A stretch of DNA of 15,320 nt from Candidatus Coatesiibacteriota bacterium (GCA_003647715.1 QMNJ01000022.1:1-15320); one strand, 5' to 3'. Shown: positions 8,344 through 15,320, counted from the stretch's first letter. Made by a program: numbers and translations. Notes: generated by a model from the letters alone, not told the origin.

Positions 8344-8535
8344 TTACTCTCTCCAGAGATTACGATTATTATTTAGAGGCAACTTTGAGAGCAATAATTC
8401 TGCTTCAATGTTTTTGTTTAATTGTTCTGTTACAATTGTAATTTTATTATCCATTATGTCAAGAGTAATTGATTTCAGGTTCACAGTCGTTATCTGAATA
8501 GGTTCTGGCTTAAAAGGGTATTCTAATACACCTGC
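8344..8535 (-). pseudogene. 63-codon open frame without a clear start, abutting the kinase ATG
   Basis: On the minus strand a frame opens after a TGA at 8536-8538 and reads 63 codons to a TAA that directly touches the kinase ATG. It includes EYPFKPEPIQI, VTEQLNKNIEAELLLSKL and PLNNNRNLWRE. The composition looks protein-like. The only start codons are a GTG at 8484 (46 residues) and an ATG at 8454 (36 residues), and neither has a ribosome binding site. It may be the 3' remnant of a truncated gene or a short leader peptide coupled to the kinase. I do not recognise the sequence. Confidence 0.35.
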
Positions 8536-8721
8536 TCACGACGAAAATATCTGTGTTGCAGTAAGCATATACAAATAATGCTCAATCGCAAAGAATTAGT
8601 TTGAGAGAATTAGAGGGGTTATGAATACCTGAGTGAAGAAGTTAGAGAAAACGCTCATCTACTAATTCATCAGGGATAAAATCACATTCTGAATGGTGGG
8701 GTGTCCTCTCTTATGTAGTTT
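8536..8721. other. Intergenic DNA with no supported gene
   Basis: With the short frame just described, this makes up a 378-base gap between the PAS-HD-GYP gene and the giant kinase. I see no RNA gene or repeat. On the minus strand one 22-codon stretch ending at 8642 (HSECDFIPDELVDERFL) looks protein-like, but it has no start codon and a stop directly follows. The gap could therefore hold decayed coding sequence as well as the kinase promoter. Confidence 0.4.
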
Positions 8722-9723
8722 TTAGTTATTAGAGAGGTTATTGTTGCCCTCAAAATTAAAAACATTCTCAGTGAATAGGTGAATACATATATCAACAATT
8801 TTTGTATCATACAGGATTCCCCTGTTCTTATCTATCTCATTGAGTGCAATTTCAATGCTATGGGCGGGTCTGTATGGTCGGTGTGATGTCATCGCCTCCA
8901 CCACATCTGCAACACCTAAAATTCTCGCCTCTACCAATATATCGTCACCTTCTAAGCCCTGAGGGTATCCAGAACCGTCCATTCGCTCGTGGTGCTGTAA
9001 TACAATTTCTGCGATGGGCCAGGGGAACTCTATTGATTTGAGTATGTCATAACCAACCCAGGGATGACTCTGTATTAAGTTTAATTCAAGGTGGTTTAAC
9101 TTTGATGGTTTTGAGAGTATTTCAGCGGGGAGGTATATCTTGCCTATGTCATGTATGCTAGCGGAAAGTCGTGTTCCCTCTACCTGTTCCTCCGGCAGGT
9201 TCATCTCCTCAGCAATGGCGGTAGCCAATTTGGCAACTCTTTTCTGGTGCAAGGCAGTGTATGGGTCTCTGGTTCCCATTATCTTATTCATGATAGTTAT
9301 TATACTCTCTAAACTCTTCTTGAGGGTTTTAAAACTTTGCCATAAACTCTCCTCTGCAAGCTTTCTCTCAGTTATGTCCCTGGCAATGGAGAGTATTGTC
9401 TTCTTTCCTCCAAAGTTGATTATCTGACTGTTTACCTCCATAGGTATTTTCCTGCCGTCTTTGCTTATCATTACTGTTTCAAAAAGTGTATTACCTCGTT
9501 TTTTAAGTTCATCAATTTTGAGTAATAATGCATTATAGAATTCTGGTGCATATATCTTACTCAGTTTCATACTTAAAAATTCTTCGTATGTATATCCAAG
9601 ACGCTCGCATGCGGTTCTGTTTACCTCTATAAAGTTGCCATCCATATCATATATAAACATAGCGTCTATTGTGCTGTCAAAAATGGTTTTGAACTTATCG
9701 TATTCTGTTTTCTCCCTCTTCAT
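8722..9723 (-). CDS. PAS-HD-GYP cyclic dinucleotide phosphodiesterase
   Basis: This 333-residue cytoplasmic protein joins one PAS sensor (about 8-121, ending ARDITERK) through a short helix to an HD-GYP domain (about 135-320). HD-GYP enzymes hydrolyse cyclic dinucleotides, classically c-di-GMP to pGpG or GMP, with a bi- or trinuclear metal centre. The ligand set looks complete: H159 (TALHQKRV), H191-D192 (ASIHDIGKIYLP), H220 (QSHPWVGYDIL), H244-H245 and D273 (GVADVVEAM). The signature HHERMDGSGYP at 244-254 is canonical. The ribosome binding site is weak (AGGG about 10 bases upstream), and stops close the frame above this ATG. It lies downstream of a small basic-protein gene and a second HD-GYP gene in the same orientation. 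The PAS input ligand is unknown. Confidence 0.92.
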   Translation of the reverse strand: MKREKTEYDKFKTIFDSTIDAMFIYDMDGNFIEVNRTACERLGYTYEEFLSMKLSKIYAPEFYNALLLKIDELKKRGNTLFETVMISKDGRKIPMEVNSQIINFGGKKTILSIARDITERKLAEESLWQSFKTLKKSLESIITIMNKIMGTRDPYTALHQKRVAKLATAIAEEMNLPEEQVEGTRLSASIHDIGKIYLPAEILSKPSKLNHLELNLIQSHPWVGYDILKSIEFPWPIAEIVLQHHERMDGSGYPQGLEGDDILVEARILGVADVVEAMTSHRPYRPAHSIEIALNEIDKNRGILYDTKIVDICIHLFTENVFNFEGNNNLSNN

Positions 9724-9833
9724 ACATCATTTTCCCTATCAACATCAGCCGTAGTTTGAATAAATGGCGGTAATCTGCTTTGCAATTGATAAAAGTTGTG
9801 CCCTAACCTCTAATGTAGTCAATGAGTGTTGTC

Positions 9834-9989
9834 TTATTCAGAAAGCATGAATTTATCCAGCTTTGCCAGACCCCGCCTTATCTTTCTCAGACGGTAGTTA
9901 AGCTGCTTGATATTATTCTTCAGTTCCTTGAATCCATTATTATGGTTATTATTAGCACTCTTCCTTCTATTTCTGCTACTCTGTTTCAC
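9834..9989 (-). CDS. Small basic protein (51 residues), unknown function
   Basis: This short gene starts at a GTG (9987-9989), six bases downstream of a perfect AAGGAGGT. It encodes 51 residues and ends in TAA. The N-terminus is MKQSSRNRRKS followed by an Asn-rich stretch (SANNNHNNG). The rest is a likely single amphipathic helix rich in Lys and Arg with regularly spaced Leu and Ile (KELKNNIKQLNYRLRKI, RRGLAKLDKF). The net charge is strongly positive and there are no cysteines or membrane segment. It sits alone between two HD-GYP genes in the same direction, 132 bases after one and 110 before the other. It could bind nucleic acid or a partner through the helix; that is inference. The strong start signal and clean frame are the evidence that it is expressed. 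Confidence 0.65.
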   Translation of the reverse strand: MKQSSRNRRKSANNNHNNGFKELKNNIKQLNYRLRKIRRGLAKLDKFMLSE

Positions 9990-9995
9990 TATTAG

Positions 9996-10003
9996 ACCTC
10001 CTT
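9996..10003 (-). promoter_or_regulatory. Perfect Shine-Dalgarno site of the small basic-protein gene
   Basis: AAGGAGGT on the minus strand is placed six bases before a GTG. The same octamer precedes the larger HD-GYP gene at 11731-11738, seven bases before its ATG, so this organism clearly uses it as a strong start signal. Confidence 0.7.
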
Positions 10004-10121
10004 ATTTTAATTTATCTTCTCAAACTTATTTTCAGTAAATCTTTGAATAAACTACTACACTATGTAAACATTCCATAAAACGCCTTCCGTCAAACCTGCC
10101 CACTAAAAATTTTGTAAAATC

Positions 10122-11723
10122 TTACATTATCGTTCTTGCACCCTCAAAGTGAAATCTCTTCTCCCTGTATAATTTCACACAGGCATCCACTACCTCCGGC
10201 TCATATAAGACGCCTCTATGCTCGGTTAGTTCATTTAGGGCAATCTCCGTCCCCAGAATTGGTCTGTGGGGTCTGTTAGATGACATCGCATCTATAACAT
10301 CAGCAACGCATATTACCTTCGCTTCAATCATTATGTCGTCACCTTTGAGACCCTCGGGGTAGCCACTACCATTCAACCTTTCGTGGTGCTGGAGGACAAT
10401 ATCTGCAACAGGTGAATCAAAATCAATGTTCTTCAGTATCTCGTATCCAATGCGGGGGTGTGTCTTCACAATGTCAAACTCCTCCTCAATAAGAGCACCA
10501 GCACGGTTGATTATCTCCATCGGTATGAATACCATTCCGATGTCATGGACCATTCCCGCCATCCTGATGCCATCAAGCATTGATGAGGGCAGATTCATCT
10601 CCTTCCCTATAGTTAGGGCGAGTTGTGAAACATTAGTGTGGTGGCGACCTAAATATGGGTCATTTATCTCTGCGATATTTAAGAGAGACCTTATTATGCT
10701 TTCTTTATTGTTTTTGAGTTTTCTGGTGAGATATGAGAGACGCTCCTCGTAAAATCTCTGCTCACTAATGTCTCTGAGGTATATAACCACCCCCGACTGT
10801 CCATCATCTAACTGGAGGGGCTTTGCGGTCATAACCATTGGTATCTTTCTTCCATTGGTCAGTTCAATCTCGGTAGTTCTCTCTGTAAGCTCCTCACCTC
10901 TTTGAAGTTTCCGTAAGGGGCAGTTGGCGGTATTGCAGAATATCCCCCTGAATATACCGTAGCACTTACTTCCGACCACTTCATTTACACTCAGACCAAA
11001 TATCTTCGCAAATCTTTTATTTACGCTCACCACCCTGAATCTACTGTCAACCATACATATAGCATCATGGGGATGTTCTAAGACCGTCTCAAATTTTATT
11101 CTCCCCATATCATCTCTTCTATCAGTGACCTTTCTTTCAGTGATGTCAGGGACCACAACACCATGTTGTGAAACCTCGCTATCTACACCAGGGATTGAGA
11201 CGGTGCCAATTAACTTATGTCTGTTCTCCCACTTGCTTGCCTCTTTCTCTGCTCTCTTGTGGCTGGTAATGTCTCTTACGATATTAAGTATAGTGACTGT
11301 GGAGCCGTTGTCGCCAAGCGGTATTGCATTCAGTTCATATTCATGTCTCTCACCATTGGAGCTTTGTGAGTTAACCTCAAGACCGATTATGCTTTTACCA
11401 CCCTTCAGGTTGCGGATAGCGAAAGACAACTTATCAGTGCTGTCCTTATCAAGAAACTCAAATATGCTTCTCTTTTTCGTCTCGCCTTCTGATATACCGA
11501 TTAAGTTTCGCATAAGTTGGTTAGCATAGATGATATCACCATCTGTATTGGTAAGGCAGATAAAGTCATGGCTTAATGAGAGCATTGAACTTAGCAGGGT
11601 ATCCCTCTGCCTGATTATGTCTGTCTTCTGATATGTATGTGGATTTTCTTTGCTTGAGATCTCTCTATACTTGAGTGAGTGGTAGATACTTTCCTTCTCT
11701 TCTGATTTATAACCTAATTTCAT
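10122..11723 (-). CDS. PAS-PAS-HD-GYP cyclic dinucleotide phosphodiesterase
   Basis: This 533-residue cytoplasmic protein has a first PAS (about 40-155) and a second PAS (about 207-325) followed by an HD-GYP domain (about 340-525). Between the PAS domains, residues 160-199 end in VVVPDITERK and look like the tail of a third PAS whose body is gone. PAS 2 carries C254, C263 and C268 in CYGIFRGIFCNTANCPL, a cysteine pattern seen in a subset of PAS sensors that may bind metal or sense redox. The HD-GYP ligands are present: H361, H393-D394 (VHDIGMVFIP), H422, H446-H447 and D475. The signature reads HHERLNGSGYP, with Asn for Asp, a common variant. The perfect AAGGAGGT at 11731-11738 supports the ATG. 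It resembles the neighbouring HD-GYP protein and may derive from the same ancestor. Confidence 0.92.
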   Translation of the reverse strand: MKLGYKSEEKESIYHSLKYREISSKENPHTYQKTDIIRQRDTLLSSMLSLSHDFICLTNTDGDIIYANQLMRNLIGISEGETKKRSIFEFLDKDSTDKLSFAIRNLKGGKSIIGLEVNSQSSNGERHEYELNAIPLGDNGSTVTILNIVRDITSHKRAEKEASKWENRHKLIGTVSIPGVDSEVSQHGVVVPDITERKVTDRRDDMGRIKFETVLEHPHDAICMVDSRFRVVSVNKRFAKIFGLSVNEVVGSKCYGIFRGIFCNTANCPLRKLQRGEELTERTTEIELTNGRKIPMVMTAKPLQLDDGQSGVVIYLRDISEQRFYEERLSYLTRKLKNNKESIIRSLLNIAEINDPYLGRHHTNVSQLALTIGKEMNLPSSMLDGIRMAGMVHDIGMVFIPMEIINRAGALIEEEFDIVKTHPRIGYEILKNIDFDSPVADIVLQHHERLNGSGYPEGLKGDDIMIEAKVICVADVIDAMSSNRPHRPILGTEIALNELTEHRGVLYEPEVVDACVKLYREKRFHFEGARTIM

Positions 11724-11828
11724 TCCTTAAACCTCCTTGATTTACTATAATTTTGTTCAATCTAACAAATTAATTACTTCTATAAAATATTATACATAAA
11801 AATTATATTTTTACAAGTACCTATTATA

Positions 11829-13697
11829 TCAGATATATGGTTTGTTGTCGATGCCACGGATGAGCTCCATTGCCTTCTTATAAAATCGCATATTCTTTCT
11901 GTAACCAAACTTTTTATCTACACTCCTTCTCCTTATAAATCTACCTAACTCACGCGCCAGAGTATTGATAAGGTCCCTTTCCTCCTTCAAGAAGGGTCCC
12001 TCATAAGCGAGCGGTCTCTCCTCCAGATAATAGATCTCCACCTCTCCCACTTTTTTCCCCAAGACCTCTATGTCAGCAGATTGTCTCCATCCTGTCTCCC
12101 GGAAGTTGGAGGAGGTGAAACTCATATCCCCAAAAATTATCCTGGCGCAAGTTATCTCAGAATACTGCCAGGCGTTTGGCAGTATTTGAACCACATCATT
12201 TAGCACCTCTGAAACCGGCTTATCTGTGTTGGACATCATCATAAAGATAATGTAGATGTAGTTTGGTTTCCTTATGCGTTTATCTAATTCTTTGGGTTTT
12301 TTATAAAATGTGTCTTTTACTATCTTGCGATATTTTGCTTCACCTTTCTTAATCGCCTCTTTCATCTCCTTTCGTTCGGTAATATCTATCAAGATGACCA
12401 ATAATGCCTGTTCATCCTCGTAGGTAATAAGTTCCATTCTCCCATCCACCCACCTTTCCTCCCCGTCCCTGGTCAATATCATAAACTTAAGTTCATTTGG
12501 TGTAGCAAGCCCTCTTAAAAGCTTCTTTCTATAATCTTTGATTATACTCTTGTAATCAGGGTGAACGAAGTTCATAAAACTTATTGTTTTAAGTTCATCA
12601 TTACAATAACCGGTCAATATCTTTGCGGCAGGGTTGGCATAAGAGATTTTATTCTTACTCAGTATCATAACCGCCACAGGTGAGGACTCCATTAGTGTGT
12701 GAAAGTTCTTCTTGCTCTCTATTAAAGCCCTCTCTGTCTTTCTTTGATGGGAGATATCCCTTGCTATTACAAGAACTGCTTCTTTCCCCATGAATTGTAT
12801 CATCTTTACTTTAATCTTCACCTTAAGCTTCTTTCCATCGCTTGTAAGACCATAACTCTCGTATGTATTAGGTGGGTTTTCTCCTGCAAGTAGCATCTTA
12901 TAAAAGAATGTAAGTCGCTTTCTTTCACTAGGGTGGATTATATCCTGGAAGCGTCTCCCCAGTAGTTGCTCCCTTGTGTAGCCAAGTGAATTACATACTG
13001 CCGGGTTGACCAATCTCAATACATCATCTTGAATGATAATGATGCCATCGGTCACCTGCTCCACCAATGTTCGGTATTTTTCCTCCGTCTCCAGGAAAGC
13101 GTCTCTTGTGAGACGGTCTCTCTCAATGACATCGTAGCCGGTTAGAATTACATTGGTGATAGTGCCCTCCTCGTCTATTAGAGGTCTCAACTTCCATTTG
13201 ATTAGCTTTCTTGTTCCCCTGCCTGTTTTCCAGTAGTTCACACCCTCCTTAAGGGTCTCACCTTTATAAATCTTATTTAGGGCATCTTTGAATATTACAC
13301 ACTCTTCATCGTCAAGGAAAGCATCTAATCCATATTGCCCCTTGACCTCTTCAGGGAAGATGTGCATTGTGTATTCGCATGCTCTGTTGATGCGGGTTAT
13401 CCTCCCCTCACCATCAAAAATGATTACCATATCGTTTACAAAGTTATCTACTGCCTCTTTGACTAAGTATTCCTCGCTTAATTTATTCCGTTCTTTTTTT
13501 AGATTGTTGATTATATGTTTTGTATATATGATGAATGCTGAGATAAAAGAAAGTAGGAATATGATAGCTGATACACTATTTAATCTTGTAATGGTTGCTT
13601 TTTGGATGGTTGTTGGTTCAATATGAGATAAAGATAATAGCAGGAATATAGAGAATAATATTACTAATCCACCTGCATAGAGAATATATATTCTCAT
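11829..13697 (-). CDS. Membrane-anchored triple-PAS sensor protein without a recognisable transmitter
   Basis: This 622-residue protein begins with two membrane helices (about 4-24 and 40-60) joined by a short outer loop, so the rest is cytoplasmic. Three PAS domains follow (about 80-195, 205-318, 328-444), the last ending IDITERK. PAS 2 (YRTLVEQVTDGIIIIQDD) is closely similar to the PAS next to the histidine box of the giant kinase. Residues 478-592 form a further module (LPNAWQYSEITCARIIF, FRETGWRQSADI, EGPFLKEERDLI). From memory it recurs with PAS, kinase and GGDEF domains, and it may be a GAF-like sensory unit. No HisKA, HATPase, GGDEF, EAL, HD or DNA-binding domain is seen, and the end is basic. 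It may act by protein contact, perhaps on the neighbouring signalling proteins; that is inference. AAGGAG at 13709-13714 supports the start. Confidence 0.85.
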   Translation of the reverse strand: MRIYILYAGGLVILFSIFLLLSLSHIEPTTIQKATITRLNSVSAIIFLLSFISAFIIYTKHIINNLKKERNKLSEEYLVKEAVDNFVNDMVIIFDGEGRITRINRACEYTMHIFPEEVKGQYGLDAFLDDEECVIFKDALNKIYKGETLKEGVNYWKTGRGTRKLIKWKLRPLIDEEGTITNVILTGYDVIERDRLTRDAFLETEEKYRTLVEQVTDGIIIIQDDVLRLVNPAVCNSLGYTREQLLGRRFQDIIHPSERKRLTFFYKMLLAGENPPNTYESYGLTSDGKKLKVKIKVKMIQFMGKEAVLVIARDISHQRKTERALIESKKNFHTLMESSPVAVMILSKNKISYANPAAKILTGYCNDELKTISFMNFVHPDYKSIIKDYRKKLLRGLATPNELKFMILTRDGEERWVDGRMELITYEDEQALLVILIDITERKEMKEAIKKGEAKYRKIVKDTFYKKPKELDKRIRKPNYIYIIFMMMSNTDKPVSEVLNDVVQILPNAWQYSEITCARIIFGDMSFTSSNFRETGWRQSADIEVLGKKVGEVEIYYLEERPLAYEGPFLKEERDLINTLARELGRFIRRRSVDKKFGYRKNMRFYKKAMELIRGIDNKPYI

Positions 13698-13727
13698 TAT
13701 GCATCACGCTCCTTGGCTAAAAATTTG

Positions 13728-13739
13728 CTTTATATACAC
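13728..13739 (-). promoter_or_regulatory. Candidate archaeal-type TATA box before the triple-PAS gene
   Basis: The minus strand reads TGTATATAAAGC here, about 37 bases before the ATG. It resembles an archaeal TATA box. Usual spacing would put the transcript start near 13708-13712, which leaves almost no leader and would clip the AAGGAG site, so the match is imperfect. Confidence 0.3.
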
Positions 13740-13841
13740 ATACTTGTAATTAGCTTATCCTAATACACTCTTAAATTTCTCAATCGTAAGCATTTATTTC
13801 ATTATAAATATACCTTAAATATTTCGTTTTGTCAGTTTTGG

Positions 13842-14138
13842 TTATCTATTTTTTAAGGCGCCTTTTTTACTGCAATTTTTATCAATTATTTCTTTCATCT
13901 CTTTGTAATACTTGCTTTTCTTATGTATTGCAATGCCCATATATGTATTCAGTTCTGTTTCGGTATAGAACTCATAATCTTCAATGAAGATTTTATTGTT
14001 TAATATCTCGGCTATCATATCGGTATAGTGGGGATGTGGCATGAATATGATGTCTGGTCGGTATTTCTGAAAGAATGTTTGAGCGGAGAATCTTCTATGG
14101 GCAAAATCCCTCTCGTTTAACCCTGCCAGGTCAGCGCT
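13842..14138 (-). pseudogene. Detached C-terminal tail of a GT-C type glycosyltransferase
   Basis: The frame is open from 14177, and recognisable sequence begins at about 14138 with SADLAGLNERDFAHRRF. It continues through KYRPDIIFMPHPHYTDM to a lysine-rich end at 13842, about 98 residues. A DLxGLNDR-type motif followed by a PDI(I) strand and a 'YMGIAI' ending is what I associate with the last soluble part of membrane glycosyltransferases of this kind. An ATG at 14042 would give a 66-residue ORF, but it has no good ribosome binding site and starts in the middle of the similarity. The tail overlaps the end of the N-terminal fragment in a different frame, so the region between, perhaps 150-300 codons in related proteins, is missing. 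Confidence 0.55.
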
Positions 14139-14788
14139 TCTCTGGCGAACAATATGATTGAAAATGGGACAATATAGCTAAACAGCATTATATCAGGTCT
14201 AACCGAAAAAGCCAGACCACCGATTATCCCCAGTGTTATTCCGGTTTTGAGGGATGATGAACGCTCAAATGCTATTGCGATTATTAGGTAGAGAGTGATA
14301 TAAGACATAGCGAATGTTGTATCCATACCGCTACAGAAATGTGCTGAGAGATGTTCATTTGCAAGAGCAAGAGAGATAAGAGTCAACAATACCAGTGAAT
14401 ATTTAATAGTTGGTGTTGCTTTGATGTATTTGAAAACAAGCAAGATTGATAGACCAATGAATAGAAATCCACACAGCATACTTGAGAGCATTGCGGTAAG
14501 GGCGGGGTTGTTAGATATGAGAATCCGGATGGGAGTAATAACGATGAGATATAGAATAGATGTCAAACCATAAGAGGGCTCCATACCGGGATTCCACGAT
14601 AGTTTTCCATATTTCATTAAATTATCTGCATATCTAACGAACATGAATGCATCGTCCCAGATGTTGAATATAGAGAACCTTGAGAGGACTCCAAAGATAA
14701 GAACTAAGGAACTGACAATAAGAATTATCCAGAAGCACCTGTTGACAACAGTGGTCTTAATCAAACTGGTCTCTGTATTTTTCTCCAT
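14117..14788 (-). CDS. N-terminal half of a GT-C type membrane glycosyltransferase, truncated
   Basis: This 223-residue multi-pass membrane protein has about five or six hydrophobic segments, beginning at 18-36. After the first comes IWDDAFMFVRYADNL (43-57), whose D45-D46 match the metal- or substrate-binding acidic pair of GT-C transferases that use polyprenyl-phosphate sugars. Further family features are WNPG (65-68), the SGMDTTFA motif (153-160, usually SGMET) and SVRPD (195-199). Intact members are usually about twice this length or more. Here the frame stops soon after VPFSIILFAR, and the expected C-terminal tail begins in another frame at the same place. The product is therefore probably not functional as it stands. 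No clear ribosome binding site precedes the ATG. Flanking genes give no hint of the glycan made. Confidence 0.65.
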   Translation of the reverse strand: MEKNTETSLIKTTVVNRCFWIILIVSSLVLIFGVLSRFSIFNIWDDAFMFVRYADNLMKYGKLSWNPGMEPSYGLTSILYLIVITPIRILISNNPALTAMLSSMLCGFLFIGLSILLVFKYIKATPTIKYSLVLLTLISLALANEHLSAHFCSGMDTTFAMSYITLYLIIAIAFERSSSLKTGITLGIIGGLAFSVRPDIMLFSYIVPFSIILFAREALTWQG

Positions 14789-14830
14789 TTGGTCTTACAT
14801 GGCTAAAGTTAACATTTATTTGTAGATGTT

Positions 14831-14838
14831 CATATAAA
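14831..14838 (-). promoter_or_regulatory. Candidate archaeal-type TATA box before the glycosyltransferase fragment
   Basis: The minus strand reads TTTATATG about 47 bases before the ATG at 14788. This is a close match to the archaeal TATA consensus and would give a leader of about 20 bases. The 102-base gap around it is AT-rich, so a chance match is possible. Confidence 0.35.
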
Positions 14839-14890
14839 TATCTTTGATTTAATTAAATATATTCTAAGATTGCAATTCTGTCAACTTATA

Positions 14891-15320
14891 CTATTTATTT
14901 TTCAGCGCCTTGTCTATCGCCTCCCTCACCCCCTCCTTTGGTGCCTCATAGCCCCAGAATATCTCCTCACCGTCCACGAATATCCCCCTCGGTGTTTCAT
15001 ATCTTAGTAGGATTTCCCTTTCGCAGGAGTTATACTCATTCAGTGTAACCCTGTCGCCATATTCGTCGACCACCTTCCGGACCCTCTCCGCCTCCACATC
15101 GCTGGTAAGGCAGGCTGTGTTGTAGTGGAGGTCAACAACCACTTTTTTCTCATCTCGTCCACATTGGTATCTTCTACTCAACAGTTTCGGGGCTATAGCT
15201 GATTCGTCAAAGACCTTCCACAGAAGTGCTGTCTCGCCCGCTCTCTCAACCACCTCATAACCGAGTGCTTCGAAGAAGGTGGCAGGCATAAACCAGAAAT
15301 CCCAGTAGTAGGCGACTACG
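14891..15320 (-). CDS. GNAT acetyltransferase with YoaP-like C-terminal domain, N-terminus outside window
   Basis: The frame is open through the right edge. Ten codons above the first ATG read VVAYYWDFWF, so the ATG at 15289 is internal and the true start lies beyond the window. The visible 142 residues begin with the last strands of a GNAT fold (TFFEALGYEVVERAG, then TALLWKVF). A thioredoxin-like YoaP domain follows, with VVVDLHYNTACLT, a middle helix (VEAERVRKVVDEYG), LNEYNSCEREILLRY and the diagnostic end GIFVDGEEIFWGYEAPKEG. GNAT enzymes move an acetyl group from acetyl-CoA to an amine; the substrate of YoaP-type members is not known to me. Cysteines in the GRDEKK-proximal and TACLT stretches may be functional. 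The gene runs toward the glycosyltransferase fragment on the same strand, 102 bases away. Confidence 0.8.
   Translation of the reverse strand, partial: VVAYYWDFWFMPATFFEALGYEVVERAGETALLWKVFDESAIAPKLLSRRYQCGRDEKKVVVDLHYNTACLTSDVEAERVRKVVDEYGDRVTLNEYNSCEREILLRYETPRGIFVDGEEIFWGYEAPKEGVREAIDKALKNK

Noticed and set aside
11125..11529. Plus-strand ORF of 134 codons opposite the PAS-PAS-HD-GYP gene
   Set aside because: It is antisense to a recognisable PAS domain and shows no start signal or familiar motif.
11770..11815. Bacterial-type promoter (TTGTAA, 16 bases, TATAAT) before the larger HD-GYP gene
   Set aside because: The stretch is almost pure A and T, where such matches are expected by chance, and it cannot be told apart from a TATA-box promoter.
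13842..14042. A separate 66-residue gene starting at the ATG at 14042
   Set aside because: The same frame continues upstream with glycosyltransferase-tail-like sequence, so the ATG is internal to a larger remnant.
1..15320. tRNA or rRNA genes, CRISPR arrays, insertion sequences, attachment sites
   Set aside because: No cloverleaf-like or rRNA-like stretch, no regularly spaced direct repeats and no transposase or integrase motif was seen on reading both strands.

Overview
The window is a moderately AT-rich stretch of prokaryotic DNA dominated by sensory and signalling genes. I lean weakly to an anaerobic archaeon, for example a methanogen or ANME-type euryarchaeal lineage. The reasons are a UbiA prenyltransferase that would suit archaeal lipid synthesis, very large soluble PAS/GAF histidine kinases, an endonuclease III-like Fe-S protein, and TATA-like boxes such as TTTATATG upstream of two genes. 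Two HD-GYP proteins are more typical of bacteria, so a bacterial origin remains open. Shine-Dalgarno sites are strong (GGAGGTG, AAGGAGGT), and GTG and TTG starts are used.

Region 1 (1-2899, plus strand): the 3' end of a helix-hairpin-helix glycosylase-like protein with a stretched Fe-S cysteine loop. An AT-rich gap follows, then a compact three-gene unit: a UbiA-family membrane prenyltransferase, a small acidic protein of unknown function, and an exported protein of unknown function. The third gene overlaps the second and starts at a TTG with a strong ribosome binding site.

Region 2 (2921-13697, minus strand): a signalling cluster, listed here in transcription order. It starts with a membrane-anchored protein carrying three PAS domains and no visible transmitter (13697-11829). 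A PAS-PAS-HD-GYP protein follows, then a 51-residue basic protein and a PAS-HD-GYP protein. Last comes a giant PAS/GAF histidine kinase, which a single-base shift near 4358 splits into 1353- and 446-residue frames. Joined, these give about 1807 residues with eight PAS domains, three GAF domains and an intact HisKA-HATPase core. The HD-GYP proteins keep their metal-ligand residues and would be expected to degrade cyclic dinucleotides such as c-di-GMP. No GGDEF synthase, response regulator or receiver domain lies in the window, so signalling partners must be elsewhere.

Region 3 (13842-15320, minus strand): a multi-membrane GT-C type glycosyltransferase that appears to have lost its middle, leaving an N-terminal half and an out-of-frame C-terminal tail. 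The C-terminal end of a GNAT acetyltransferase with a YoaP-like domain runs off the right edge.

The window holds no recognisable tRNA, rRNA, CRISPR array, transposase or integrase. The main points of interest are the frameshifted giant kinase, two short ORFs inside or beside the signalling cluster, the transmitter-less membrane sensor, the expanded Fe-S loop and the deleted glycosyltransferase.
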